A stretch of 37,101 bases of DNA from Candidatus Gastranaerophilales bacterium (GCA_944323145.1 CALURJ010000020.1:1-37101), one strand, 5' to 3'; counted from the stretch's first letter, positions 16,158-24,780 are shown. Program-made: numbers and translations. The notes: generated from the sequence alone by a model not told the origin.

Positions 16158-17381
16158 ATGAGAAACATTATGAAGAAAAGCATTATATTTTTCGGAGCAT
16201 TTTTGTTCCTGTCAGGCTGGGTAGTCAGAGATAACGTATTTGCATACAGTCCGATTGACCTGTATGATAACGTATGGAGATTAATTAATACCAAATTTGT
16301 CGACCAGACAAACAACTCGCAGGATTGGGCAAAATGGCGCCACAAGTATGACAATCAGATTAAAACAAATGAAGATGCCTATGTAGCAATCAATACAATG
16401 GTTGCAAGCTTGAACGACCCTTATACAAAATTTTTGGATCCTAAAGAATTTGCGGAAGAAACAAGTTCTATCAAAGGTTCGCTGAAAGGTATCGGTATCC
16501 AAATCGGGGTTAAAGACGGCAAATTAATGGTAATTGCGCCTATCGAAGACACCCCTGCGGAAAAAGCAGGATTGAAAGCTGATGACGAAATCCTTGAAAT
16601 AGACGGTGTAAGCACAAAAGGGATTACTGTTGACAAAGCTGCAGATAAAATCAGAGGTAAGGAAGGTACACAAGTTACTCTTCTTGTAAAACGTGCGGGA
16701 ATGGAACCGAAATTATACACTATTACGCGTGCTGAAATTGAAGTTAAATCAATTTCACAAAAAATTCCGACTGAAAATATCAAAGTTCCCGATGACTTAT
16801 GCTATATCAGATTGAGCTCTTTTATCAGCAGAAACGCTACAACTGAATTCGGAACAATATTAAACAACAACAGAGATAAAAAAGGGTTTATTATCGACCT
16901 CCGTTCAAACCCCGGCGGACTTTTAACAAACGCTATTTATATCTCGGATATGTTCCTTGACGGCGGAACAATTGTCAGCACGGTTGACAGGGACGGATAC
17001 AAAGAAACTCAAAGAGCAGCTGCAGGAGTTTATACAAACAAACCGGTTGTTGTTTTGATTAACAAAGGTTCGGCTTCGGCTTCAGAAATCTTCTCGGGAG
17101 CAATGAAAGACAATCACAGAGCAATCATTATCGGAGAACAGTCTTTCGGTAAAGGTCTTGTTCAGGAAATCAACAAACTTCCTTATGAATCAGGAATTAA
17201 CATTACAATCCAAAAATATCTGACACCTAACGGAACAGATATTAACAAAAAAGGGATTACACCGGATATTGAAGTAAAATTAACTGAAGAAGACGTAAAA
17301 AATAAAAACGATGTTCAACTGAAAAAAGCAATAGAAGTTTTGAGCAAAATGACAAACGGGCAGGAAATTGCAGCTCAATAG
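16158..17381 (+). CDS. ctpA: C-terminal processing protease CtpA (S41 family, PDZ domain)
   Basis: An exported serine protease of 407 residues that cleaves C-terminal tails of periplasmic proteins. There is an N-terminal signal or anchor segment (about residues 5-24, followed by NVFAYS), a helical region, a PDZ domain at about 105-190 (GSLKGIGIQIG, AEKAGLKADDEILEIDG), then the S41 core. The catalytic Ser-Lys pair is S307 in KGSASASE and K332 in FGKGLVQ, with Q336 as the supporting residue; the 25-residue spacing matches Tsp. ATG 16158 is chosen, with GGAGGA 12 nt upstream. The gene is single, with its own terminator, just before aroK. In cyanobacteria CtpA matures photosystem II D1; here that role is not expected. 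Confidence 0.95.
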   Translation: MRNIMKKSIIFFGAFLFLSGWVVRDNVFAYSPIDLYDNVWRLINTKFVDQTNNSQDWAKWRHKYDNQIKTNEDAYVAINTMVASLNDPYTKFLDPKEFAEETSSIKGSLKGIGIQIGVKDGKLMVIAPIEDTPAEKAGLKADDEILEIDGVSTKGITVDKAADKIRGKEGTQVTLLVKRAGMEPKLYTITRAEIEVKSISQKIPTENIKVPDDLCYIRLSSFISRNATTEFGTILNNNRDKKGFIIDLRSNPGGLLTNAIYISDMFLDGGTIVSTVDRDGYKETQRAAAGVYTNKPVVVLINKGSASASEIFSGAMKDNHRAIIIGEQSFGKGLVQEINKLPYESGINITIQKYLTPNGTDINKKGITPDIEVKLTEEDVKNKNDVQLKKAIEVLSKMTNGQEIAAQ

Positions 17382-17400
17382 ATAAACAAATTTTATAAGA

Positions 17401-17432
17401 AAAATACCTGTTTAATAAACAGGTATTTTTTT
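17401..17432 (+). terminator. Terminator of ctpA
   Basis: A 13-bp stem AAAATACCTGTTT / AAACAGGTATTTT with a 3-nt loop is followed by T residues. It ends 16 bp before aroK. Confidence 0.9.
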
Positions 17433-17448
17433 ATTGTAAAATATTCTT

Positions 17449-17958
17449 ATGAATAAAAATATAATCCTCATCGGCATGATGGGCAGCGGAAAAACAACAG
17501 TGAGTAAAGAGCTTTCCAAAACACTGCCTGAATACTCTCTTATAGATATTGACAGCGAGATTGAAAAAAGCACACAGAAAAAAATTTCGGAAATTTTCTT
17601 GAAACATGGCGAGCCTTTTTTCAGAATGCTTGAATCAGACAAAATAAAAAAATTCTGCACCGGCGAGAAAAAAATAATCAGTGCCGGAGGCGGAGCTTTC
17701 GAAAACGAAGATAACCGCAAAATCATGCTTGCAAACGGCACTGTAATTTATCTTAAAGCCTCAGCTCAAGAGATTTTCAACAGGATTAAAAACGAAACCC
17801 ACAGACCGCTTTTAAAAAGAAATTTTTCTCTTGAAAAAATTGAAAATATAATGAAAAACAGAGAGAAAAATTACCTGAAAGCAAACCACACAATTGACAC
17901 AACCGGAAAAACTCCCTATAATATCGTCAAAGAAATTCTCGGGGTAATCCATGATTAA
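17449..17958 (+). CDS. aroK: Shikimate kinase
   Basis: Phosphorylates shikimate with ATP, the fifth step of the shikimate pathway. The 169-residue protein has the P-loop GMMGSGKTT (residues 9-17), the DID shikimate/Mg motif, GEPFFRMLES with its conserved Arg, the SAGGGA loop, and RPLL in the lid. It overlaps aroB by 8 bp, so the two are translationally linked. There is no Shine-Dalgarno site; TAAAAT (17437-17442) ends 6 nt before the ATG, implying a leaderless start immediately after the ctpA terminator. The -35 region is poor. Confidence 0.95.
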   Translation: MNKNIILIGMMGSGKTTVSKELSKTLPEYSLIDIDSEIEKSTQKKISEIFLKHGEPFFRMLESDKIKKFCTGEKKIISAGGGAFENEDNRKIMLANGTVIYLKASAQEIFNRIKNETHRPLLKRNFSLEKIENIMKNREKNYLKANHTIDTTGKTPYNIVKEILGVIHD

Positions 17959-19015
17959 TCTGTCAGTTAATATTAAATCTGAAAATAAAAGCTATCCTAT
18001 TTTTATAGAAAGTTGTACGGTTTCCGCATTAAAAGAACAAATTTTATCTTTTTTAAACGGGAAAAACTTTCTTGTTGTGATATCGGAAAAGGTTGAAAAA
18101 CTTTACGGAAAAGAACTCGGCTTTGACAAATCTCAAAAATTTGTATTAAAAGACGGCGAAAAAGAAAAGAATTTCAAAAATTATAAAAGAATTCTTGAAA
18201 AAGCACTGAAAATGAAACTTACGCGCAATGACGCAATCGTTGCAATAGGCGGCGGCGTTGTCGGAGATATGGCAGGATTTGCAGCGTCAACTTACATGAG
18301 AGGTATAGGCTATATTCAGGTACCGACAACTCTTTTGGCCTGTGTTGACAGTTCTGTCGGCGGAAAAACGGCAATAGATACAAATTACGGAAAAAATCTC
18401 GTAGGCTCGTTTTATCAGCCCGATGCTGTTTTTATCAATCCAGGATTTTTAAAAACCCTTGATGACAGGCAGTTTAAAAGCGGTCTGGGTGAAGTTGTCA
18501 AATACGCTTTTATTGAAAAAAGCTGCAGGTGCGGCGAAGATTTAAACCTCACAAACTTTTTAAGCGAAAAAACTTCAGATATTCTAAACCGTGACGAAAA
18601 AACTCTTTCAAAACTTATAAAAATCTGCGTAAAACTAAAAATTTCCGTTGTTGAAAAAGATGAAACAGAAAGCGGATTAAGAAAAATTTTAAACTTCGGG
18701 CACACTTACGGCCACGCAATCGAAAAAATTACCAATTACAAAAAATACACACACGGTGAAGCCGTTGTTGAGGGAATGAAATTCTCCTTTAATCTTGCGG
18801 TTAAAAGAAATTTGATTGATAAAAACTACAAATTTTTTGCTGATGATGTAATAAGAAAATTCAATTTCCGTGAAATTCCCCTATTTAATCAGGAAAAAAT
18901 GATTGAATTAATGCAGATGGATAAAAAGGCAACATCAAAACATATTGTCTTTATTCTTCCAACAGACTATTCAACGGTAGAAGAATTTGCTCTTTTGCCT
19001 GATGAAATAATTTAA
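17951..19015 (+). CDS. aroB: 3-dehydroquinate synthase
   Basis: NAD- and metal-dependent enzyme that cyclises DAHP to 3-dehydroquinate, the second step of the shikimate pathway. The 354-residue protein shows the NAD-binding GGGVVGDMAGFAASTYMRGI region, PTTLLACVDSSVGGKTA, the substrate/zinc segment with NFGHTYGHAIE, and HGEAVVEGM with the remaining metal His. It is the second gene of an aroK-aroB unit, overlapping aroK by 8 bp. It ends 8 bp before the convergent pseudopilin gene with no visible terminator between them. Confidence 0.96.
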   Translation: MINLSVNIKSENKSYPIFIESCTVSALKEQILSFLNGKNFLVVISEKVEKLYGKELGFDKSQKFVLKDGEKEKNFKNYKRILEKALKMKLTRNDAIVAIGGGVVGDMAGFAASTYMRGIGYIQVPTTLLACVDSSVGGKTAIDTNYGKNLVGSFYQPDAVFINPGFLKTLDDRQFKSGLGEVVKYAFIEKSCRCGEDLNLTNFLSEKTSDILNRDEKTLSKLIKICVKLKISVVEKDETESGLRKILNFGHTYGHAIEKITNYKKYTHGEAVVEGMKFSFNLAVKRNLIDKNYKFFADDVIRKFNFREIPLFNQEKMIELMQMDKKATSKHIVFILPTDYSTVEEFALLPDEII

Positions 19016-19023
19016 TACAATTT

Positions 19024-19944
19024 TTATTTATACATATCGTCAATATATACAGATTTATTATCGCTTGTATTCATACAATAAGTTATATTATCCCCTATAT
19101 AATATCCGCCAGTATCATTTTTATATATTACAAAACTGAATAAATCTTTCCCCCTGTCATTAGGGCCTTTTTTACCATTTATATCAACCGCAAAAATAGC
19201 TTCCAGTCCCACATCATAAGCAATCAATAATGACCCGTCAGCCAACACATAGGTAAATGCCTTTTTATTCATAGCCTCTTCGTTATAACCATAACAACCG
19301 CCGGTATGATAAGATTTATATTTAGGAATACAGCCTTCTTCATAGGAATTTTTCGGACAATATTTTACGTATTTTATATGCTCTGCCATTTGTTTATAAA
19401 ACGGCTGACATAAAGACCGTTTATTTCCGCCATTATAATAGCAGTCGATATATCCGCCGTTTTCGATTGTTACATATTGCATTGCCTGCAAAATTGTTGA
19501 ATAAGTCTTTTTAAATTGAGCTTTCAACTGGGCTTCCTGATATTTCGCAATAACAGAAGGAATAGTCATAGCCGCAACAACACCAATTATGCCAAGGGTG
19601 ATGAGAACCTCTGCCAGGGTGAATGCAGTTCGCCTAGCACCCTCTCCTATGGGAGAGAACAGGGGTGAGGGCTGATATATAGAAGATAAGAGGACAAGAG
19701 GGTAAGAAGGTAAGCTATTTTCTGTAAATGGCCTATCTTCATACCTTTTTATCTTCCTATCTTCTAATAAGACTCTCTCCCTTAAGCCCTCTCCCAAAAG
19801 AGGGAAAAGAGTTACGATACTACTTAGTGTCTTAGCGACATAGTATCTTACAATCTTTATATAGCTTGCCTTCTTGACCTCATGGCTTCCGTCTAGCCGA
19901 GAACTGCCCCCCACGAGTTCACATTTATTTACATATCCTTTCAT
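19024..19944 (-). CDS. Type IV pilin-like (pseudopilin) protein with a long repeat-encoded leader
   Basis: A secreted pilin or type II secretion pseudopilin of 306 residues. The prepilin motif AFTLAEVLITLGIIGVVAA occurs at residues 107-125, with cleavage expected between A107 and F108 and the conserved Glu at +5 (E112). It is followed by the hydrophobic N-terminal helix and a Cys-rich globular part (about 150-306). The leader is about 107 residues rather than the usual 5-30, and much of it is encoded by dispersed hairpin repeats. The -1 residue is Ala instead of Gly. Start chosen at ATG 19944, which has GAGGAAAGG upstream and a TTGAAT-N17-TATAAT promoter. A later internal start could give a normal leader, but I see no good site. 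No pilus assembly genes are nearby. Confidence 0.8.
   Translation of the reverse strand: MKGYVNKCELVGGSSRLDGSHEVKKASYIKIVRYYVAKTLSSIVTLFPLLGEGLRERVLLEDRKIKRYEDRPFTENSLPSYPLVLLSSIYQPSPLFSPIGEGARRTAFTLAEVLITLGIIGVVAAMTIPSVIAKYQEAQLKAQFKKTYSTILQAMQYVTIENGGYIDCYYNGGNKRSLCQPFYKQMAEHIKYVKYCPKNSYEEGCIPKYKSYHTGGCYGYNEEAMNKKAFTYVLADGSLLIAYDVGLEAIFAVDINGKKGPNDRGKDLFSFVIYKNDTGGYYIGDNITYCMNTSDNKSVYIDDMYK
19642..19657. repeat. Hairpin repeat inside the pseudopilin leader
   Basis: CTCTCC / GGAGAG around a TATG loop lies directly before the prepilin cleavage motif. The neighbouring sequence ACAGGGGTGAGGG is typical of dispersed bacterial hairpin repeats. A second CCCTCT / AGAGGG hairpin lies near 19788-19805. 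Confidence 0.6.
19723..19766 (+). repeat. Dispersed TGTAAATRGCCTATCTTC repeat, copy R3
   Basis: Its central 29 bp (19727-19755) are exactly inverted at 7120-7148, and a degenerate copy is at 1536-1578. This copy is inside the pseudopilin reading frame. Confidence 0.8.
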
Positions 19945-19968
19945 TATCAGCGCCTTTCCTCGTTTTTG

Positions 19969-19997
19969 ATTATAACAAAAATTTGTCAATCATTCAA
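19969..19997 (-). promoter_or_regulatory. Promoter of the pseudopilin gene
   Basis: On the minus strand, TTGAAT (19992-19997) and TATAAT (19969-19974) are 17 bp apart. They are followed by a short leader with GAGGAAAGG before ATG 19944. This excludes the frame's upstream Met at 19989. Confidence 0.65.
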
Positions 19998-20007
19998 GTT
20001 AGGAAAA

Positions 20008-20397
20008 TTATGGTTTTTTCTTAAAAATTCCTGTGAATTTTTTCCATCCGTTTGAAAAGAAGTTTCCAACCTTGCTGGATGCATTTTTTACAAACGGAAC
20101 AATTTTAGATTTAAATTTAAATCCCGTAAAAATCAATGCTCCGGCGGCAACAAGTCCGAACAACCACTTTTTCCATGCAGGAGTTTTGACAAGATTATTA
20201 TTTTTTGACGGTTTAAATTCATCAACTTGCGGCTGTTCAAATCCGGGAACTCTTGGCGGATTGTCATTCAAAGGGTTAACAGGCCCCAGATTTCCAACAT
20301 ATCTCGGAGGCTGACCTAATACATAAGCAGGTGCATCAAAATCCAAAACACCGCTTTGTGCCAGTAAATCCAAATTATTTGCCCAACCTATACCCAT
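20008..20397 (-). CDS. Hypothetical protein with one membrane segment
   Basis: A 129-residue protein. Residues 1-35 form a conserved-looking segment (DFDAPAYVLGQPPRYVG), then a Pro/Asn-rich linker, one hydrophobic segment at about 79-93 (WLFGLVAAGALIFTGF), and a strongly basic C-terminal tail ending GIFKKKP. AAAGGTGG before the ATG is a good Shine-Dalgarno site. The basic tail next to the membrane helix suggests an inner-membrane protein with a cytoplasmic tail, which would place the N-terminal part outside. I do not recognise a family. It is divergent from the GT-C gene. Confidence 0.7.
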   Translation of the reverse strand: MGIGWANNLDLLAQSGVLDFDAPAYVLGQPPRYVGNLGPVNPLNDNPPRVPGFEQPQVDEFKPSKNNNLVKTPAWKKWLFGLVAAGALIFTGFKFKSKIVPFVKNASSKVGNFFSNGWKKFTGIFKKKP

Positions 20398-20455
20398 AGT
20401 ACCACCTTTTTACCTTTGTACACTTATTTATATAAAAAATATTTTTGCCGAAAAA

Positions 20456-20484
20456 TTGCTTTTTAATTTTTTATTTGTTAAATT
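20456..20484 (+). promoter_or_regulatory. Promoter of the GT-C gene (leaderless)
   Basis: TTGCTT (20456-20461) and TAAATT (20479-20484) are separated by 17 bp, with ATG 20492 starting 7 nt after the -10 box. The TTG at 20456, a formal alternative start, is the -35 element. Confidence 0.5.
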
Positions 20485-20491
20485 TTGTAAT

Positions 20492-22111
20492 ATGAAAGGG
20501 ATTTTGAAAGAGAATAAATACCTTATTATTTTATGGGTATTGTGCATTTTAGGGCTTGTTTTGTTCTGCGGACATTATTCGGGAATTTTAATAGATTTCG
20601 GACGGGAAGTTTACTATCCCGAAAGAATTTTAGAGGGAAAAGTTTTATACAAAGATCTTTTTAATATTTACGGCCCGCTGGCTTACCAGATTAATGCAGT
20701 GTTATATGCAATATTCGGAGCAAAACTTTCAACACTATACGGAATCGGTGCTGTTTGCTCTTTATTGACGGTAAGCGGAATTTATTTAATCGCAAACAAG
20801 TTTCTTTCAAAGTTTTTAAGTTTTTCGCTCGGGCTTTTTACGATTGCTGTCGGAATTACTACTACTGCAATATTTAATTTTCATTTTCCGTATTCTTGGG
20901 CTGTTTTGTATGGTTTAATTGCATTTTTGTATTCGCTTTACTTTCTGCTAAATTTCACCGAAACGGGAAAAACTAAAAACCTTTGCATAAGCTCATTTTT
21001 AGCGGGAATTTGTATTACATGCAAATACGATTTTCTCTTATACGGTTTAATTGTCCTATTTTTTATCATAAAAGAGAAAAACCGGAAGGCTCTTTTGAGT
21101 TTTATCTGCGCGCCTGTAATCAGTTACGGAATTTTATTCATTCAGGGTTTAAGATTTTCCGATTTAATAAGTTTTTTAGCCGTTGTAAAATCCATGGCTA
21201 AAAGCAAGACTCTGATGTATTTTTATCAGAACAGCGGAATTTATTTTCACCCGAAAGTTTTAATTGCTGATTTTATTTTATTTTTAAAATTTGTAATTCC
21301 GTTCGGGGCAATTCTTGGCGGGGCTTATTTTTTTGATAAAAACAAATACGGTTCAATCGCATTGTCTGTTATCGGATGGCTTTCATTTTTGTGGTTTTTC
21401 ACAGGCAATTTCAAAATCGCGTTCGGATTCTTACCCTTACTATTGCTAATATTTGCACTATGCAGTTATAAAAAATTCAACTTAAAACTTTTAATTCTCG
21501 TGTTATCAGCGCTCGCTGCAGGTGCAAAAGTTTTTTGGGTATTGCTTTTACAAAGTTACGGAACATATTATATATCAATACTTTTAACCGCTTTTCTTGC
21601 ACTTCTTTTCGCATATATTCCGAAAAAACTTGAAAAAACAACCGGCATCTATTTTGTTATTGCCTGTATTTTTATAATGATTGTTAATTTTAACACTCTT
21701 AAACTAACGCAGTATAAAATTTCAACGAATAAGGGAACAATTTTTACACAAAAATTTTATGCAGAAAGTACAAATCAGCTTATCGAATACCTTAAAACAT
21801 CAAAGGGAAACGCCGTTATTTTTCCCGAAGGAATGACCGTAAACTTCCTTGCAGAAATAAAATCCGATGATTATTATAATTCGCTCCTTCCTTTGTATAT
21901 TGAAACTTTCGGGGAAGAGAAAATTATTGAACATTACAGAAACAATCCGCCTGAATATATTATTTTCAACAACCTCAATATGAAAGATTACTATTTCCAA
22001 TACATTTGTCAGGACTATGCGCTTGGTTTTTGCGGGTTTGTAAAAAACAATTACACATCAGAAAAAATAATTGACAGCGGTTTCAGGTACATAATCTTTA
22101 AACACAAATAA
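20492..22111 (+). CDS. Multi-pass membrane protein, GT-C/GT39-like glycosyltransferase
   Basis: A 539-residue integral membrane protein with roughly ten or more hydrophobic helices across residues 10-405 and a soluble C-terminal domain (about 415-539). The first extracytoplasmic loop has the pattern FGREVYYPERILEGKVLYKD followed by YGPLAY, which resembles the acidic loop of GT-C enzymes such as ArnT and protein mannosyltransferases. These transfer sugars from polyprenyl phosphates. The usual DE pair is replaced by GRE, so the catalytic residue is uncertain. The start ATG 20492 lies 7 nt after a -10 box and lacks a Shine-Dalgarno site. A role in lipid A, glycan or lipoprotein glycosylation is possible but not shown. 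Confidence 0.75.
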   Translation: MKGILKENKYLIILWVLCILGLVLFCGHYSGILIDFGREVYYPERILEGKVLYKDLFNIYGPLAYQINAVLYAIFGAKLSTLYGIGAVCSLLTVSGIYLIANKFLSKFLSFSLGLFTIAVGITTTAIFNFHFPYSWAVLYGLIAFLYSLYFLLNFTETGKTKNLCISSFLAGICITCKYDFLLYGLIVLFFIIKEKNRKALLSFICAPVISYGILFIQGLRFSDLISFLAVVKSMAKSKTLMYFYQNSGIYFHPKVLIADFILFLKFVIPFGAILGGAYFFDKNKYGSIALSVIGWLSFLWFFTGNFKIAFGFLPLLLLIFALCSYKKFNLKLLILVLSALAAGAKVFWVLLLQSYGTYYISILLTAFLALLFAYIPKKLEKTTGIYFVIACIFIMIVNFNTLKLTQYKISTNKGTIFTQKFYAESTNQLIEYLKTSKGNAVIFPEGMTVNFLAEIKSDDYYNSLLPLYIETFGEEKIIEHYRNNPPEYIIFNNLNMKDYYFQYICQDYALGFCGFVKNNYTSEKIIDSGFRYIIFKHK

Positions 22112-22170
22112 TTTTTTATGATAATATTTAATGGTAGAGGATAGACACTATCCATTCCCTTAGGGATAAA
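22097..22170 (+). promoter_or_regulatory. Promoter and two-hairpin leader of metG
   Basis: TTTAAA (22097-22102) and GATAAT (22120-22125) are 17 bp apart. The leader of about 70 nt holds two small hairpins: GGATAG-ACA-CTATCC (22139-22153) and ATTCCC-TTA-GGGAT just after it. No T tract or T-box motif is visible, so any regulatory role is unproven. Confidence 0.4.
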
Positions 22171-22204
22171 AAAATATAAAAAGAAAACAATATAAGGATA
22201 GAAA

Positions 22205-23764
22205 ATGGAAAAATTTTATATTACAACAGCAATTGATTATGTAAACGGTGCTCCGCATATCGGACACGCTTATGAAAAAATATTGACGGATATTATTGCA
22301 AGACACTATACACAAAGATGTGATGATGTGTATTTTCTTACAGGCACTGACGAACACGGTATAAAAATTCAAAAAACCGCAGCAGCGCAAGGGATTACAC
22401 CTAAAGAACTCTGCGATATGAATGCCCAAAAATTTAAAGACGCATGGAAGGCTTTAGATATTGATTACAAAAAATTTATCAGAACAACCGATGAAGATCA
22501 CGAAAAAATTGTTCAGAAAATTTTTGACAAACTTCTTAAACAGGGCGATATTTACAAACATTCCTATGAAGGTTTATACTGTCAGGGATGTGAATGTTTT
22601 TTAAATCCGAAAGATTTAACAGAAGACGGTCTTTGCCCCGACCACCTGAAAAAACCTGAAGTTGTAAAAGAAGAAAACTATTTCTTCAAACTTACAAAAT
22701 ACAAAGATATTTTAATTAAATATATAAAAGAACATCCTGACTTTATTGTTCCACAATTCAGAGCAAACGAAGTTTTAAACCAGCTTGAAGATATTCAGGA
22801 CATATCTGTTTCCCGCGCCAAATCAAATGTTCAGTGGGGAATTGATGTCTTAAGCGACAGCGAACAGTCTATATATGTTTGGATTGACGCTTTATCAAAT
22901 TATATTACCGCTCTCGGATTTGACACGGAAAACCCTTCCGATACTTTCAAAAAATACTGGCCTGCAGATGTTCATGTTATCGGAAAAGATATTCTGAAAT
23001 TCCACAGTATTTACTGGCCGGCATTTTTGATGGCACTTGATTTACCTTTGCCAAAACATATCTTTGCGCACGGATGGATTACAATAGACGAATCTAAAAT
23101 GTCAAAATCTTTAGGCAACGTAATTTCGCCGACATCTGTGCTTGAAAGCTTCAATTTGGAACATCCTGATGCTTTCAGATACTATATGGCATCATCCGCT
23201 CCCTGCGGACGCGACGGAAACTATTCGGATGACGACTTTAAAGAAAAAGTTAATGCCCACCTTGCAAACAGCATGGGAAATCTACTAAACAGAACCCTTT
23301 CTATGCTTGTAAAATATTTTGACGGCGAGGTTAAACCGGAATTCAAGGGTGAAAATCCGCTTGCTAAAAAAGCACTAGGCACTGTTCAGATAGTAAAAAA
23401 CCATTTTGATAATTTTGAGATAGCGGAAGCGTCGCTTGAAATTATTTCACTTGTAGATGCCGCAAACAAATACGTTCAGGACAATGCACCATGGACACTT
23501 GCCAAAGAAGAAAAAATGATTGAATGCGGTCAGGTGCTCACAAATGTTCTTGATATTATGTGCATAATCTGTGCACTTATTTATCCTTACTGTCCGAACA
23601 TTACGGCTGATATGGCCCGCCAGCTTTCATTTAACCTTAAAACAAAATTGGATGATTTGACTGCAGACAACATAAAGACAGGTAAATTAATCTCAAAAGA
23701 AGATATCAAACCAGTATTTTTAAGAGTTGATTCTGAACTTGCGGACAAATCTCAAAAGAAATAA
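22205..23764 (+). CDS. metG: Methionyl-tRNA synthetase
   Basis: Class I synthetase charging tRNA-Met, 519 residues. The HIGH motif is APHIGHAYEK (residues 16-25) and the KMSKS motif is ESKMSKSLGN (about 297-306). Between them is a single zinc knuckle (CQGCECF...CPDHL) and the connective peptide. The C-terminal anticodon-binding helical bundle is present, and the tRNA-binding (Arc1p/EMAP-like) C-terminal extension of longer MetRS is absent. This is the short MetRS type found in cyanobacteria and others. AAGGATAG precedes the ATG. The gene is single, with promoter and terminator. Confidence 0.97.
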   Translation: MEKFYITTAIDYVNGAPHIGHAYEKILTDIIARHYTQRCDDVYFLTGTDEHGIKIQKTAAAQGITPKELCDMNAQKFKDAWKALDIDYKKFIRTTDEDHEKIVQKIFDKLLKQGDIYKHSYEGLYCQGCECFLNPKDLTEDGLCPDHLKKPEVVKEENYFFKLTKYKDILIKYIKEHPDFIVPQFRANEVLNQLEDIQDISVSRAKSNVQWGIDVLSDSEQSIYVWIDALSNYITALGFDTENPSDTFKKYWPADVHVIGKDILKFHSIYWPAFLMALDLPLPKHIFAHGWITIDESKMSKSLGNVISPTSVLESFNLEHPDAFRYYMASSAPCGRDGNYSDDDFKEKVNAHLANSMGNLLNRTLSMLVKYFDGEVKPEFKGENPLAKKALGTVQIVKNHFDNFEIAEASLEIISLVDAANKYVQDNAPWTLAKEEKMIECGQVLTNVLDIMCIICALIYPYCPNITADMARQLSFNLKTKLDDLTADNIKTGKLISKEDIKPVFLRVDSELADKSQKK

Positions 23765-23780
23765 GATTAGTTTTATAATA

Positions 23781-23812
23781 AAAAAAGAGGCTTAAAAAAG
23801 CCTCTTTTTTTT
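23781..23812. terminator. Bidirectional terminator between metG and small gene C
   Basis: A 13-bp stem AAAAAAGAGGCTT / AAGCCTCTTTTTT with a 4-nt A loop has A and T runs on both sides. It serves convergent genes. Confidence 0.9.
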
Positions 23813-24197
23813 ATTCATCTTCCTGCTGTTTAATCAAGCTTCCGACAGCCGCATACATAGCTGCTGAAATCTCTGATGTTGATGTAAACGGGCCATAGTC
23901 TTTAATAAATTTTGCAACATCAAATGTATTAAGATAATTTTGTAAGGCAGCTGTTGATGCATCTGTCAAACCACCAACAAATATAAGGTTTTTAAGATAA
24001 TTTTCAGCTTTTTCCTTAACGTCTGCCTCATCATAATCAGAAGAAGAAAATTCTGCTTTGTCGTTTTCTTCTTTTTCTTTTACTGAAACACCGTATTCTT
24101 GAGTTTGTTCTTCCTGTGCTTCTTGTAATTCTTCATCTTCTTCCACTGCAGCTGCAGCTGATGTGTAAGCTTTTGAGTTTACTCCTGTAATTTCCAT
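23811..24197 (-). CDS. Small acidic protein C, paralogue of the 24412 protein
   Basis: A 128-residue acidic protein with a Glu/Gln-rich N-terminal half (EEDEELQEAQEEQTQEYG) and a C-terminal helical domain. YLKNLIF and YLNTFDVAKFIKDYGPFTS...AAMYAAVGSLIK align with YIARLKS and YLENFDVKKFMKKNPNMTS...VMYNETEGLVK of the divergent neighbour. GAAAGGAT lies before the ATG. No signal peptide, membrane segment or known family is seen. The two genes form a head-to-head pair with a 214-bp shared upstream region. Confidence 0.72.
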   Translation of the reverse strand: MEITGVNSKAYTSAAAAVEEDEELQEAQEEQTQEYGVSVKEKEENDKAEFSSSDYDEADVKEKAENYLKNLIFVGGLTDASTAALQNYLNTFDVAKFIKDYGPFTSTSEISAAMYAAVGSLIKQQEDE

Positions 24198-24411
24198 ATA
24201 CCTATCCTTTCTGTAATTTTTTTACAATTGGTATAACGGACATTTATAAAAAAATCTTTAAGTTTTTGTGAAGAGATATTAAATTCTGGCACTCACCAAC
24301 CATTTACTAATTAGAAAGGATTTAATATATACTTCATTTATATGATTAATTAAAGTTTTTTTATTTATATCCGTTTTAAAAGTATGCAAATTATTAACTT
24401 TGAGGCATCCT

Positions 24412-24780
24412 ATGTTTAACAGTGTTAACAATCCTTTCGGAAACAGAGCAATCTCGTCATCAACCTCATCTGACAGCAACGGCAGACGGCAGAAAGAAGA
24501 TCCCAAAGAAGAATTAAAAAAATATATTGACGAAGATGAGCCGGATGAAGTTTTAATCGGCGGCCAGCCTATTTTAACGGAAGACGAAGTTTTAGCCATG
24601 ACAAATCAGTACATTGCCAGACTAAAAAGCGAACACGAAGACAATGAAAAAATTCAAAAAAAACTGGATAAGTATCTGGAGAATTTTGACGTAAAAAAAT
24701 TTATGAAGAAAAATCCGAACATGACAAGTCCTGATTTTTATATGGTTATGTACAACGAAACAGAAGGCCTCGTTAAATAA
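24412..24780 (+). CDS. Small acidic protein D, paralogue of the 23811 protein
   Basis: A 122-residue soluble acidic protein. The N-terminal 25 residues are Ser/Asn-rich (MFNSVNNPFGNRAISSSTSS), then an acidic region, then the C-terminal domain with LDKYLENFDVKKFMKKNP and MTSPDFYMVMYN shared with protein C. The start ATG 24412 is preceded by TGAGG with 6-nt spacing; the upstream TTG at 24400 would place the Shine-Dalgarno site inside the gene. It ends immediately before the convergent endonuclease IV-like gene, with no terminator seen. The family is not recognised. The divergent 24198-24411 region holds no gene and probably carries both promoters. Confidence 0.72.
   Translation: MFNSVNNPFGNRAISSSTSSDSNGRRQKEDPKEELKKYIDEDEPDEVLIGGQPILTEDEVLAMTNQYIARLKSEHEDNEKIQKKLDKYLENFDVKKFMKKNPNMTSPDFYMVMYNETEGLVK

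Noticed and set aside
20456-20491. TTG start for the GT-C protein
   Set aside because: The TTG is part of a TTGCTT -35 box, and ATG 20492 follows the -10 box by 7 nt.
22132-22204. T-box riboswitch in the metG leader
   Set aside because: The leader is only about 70 nt, has two tiny hairpins, and lacks a T-box sequence or terminator.
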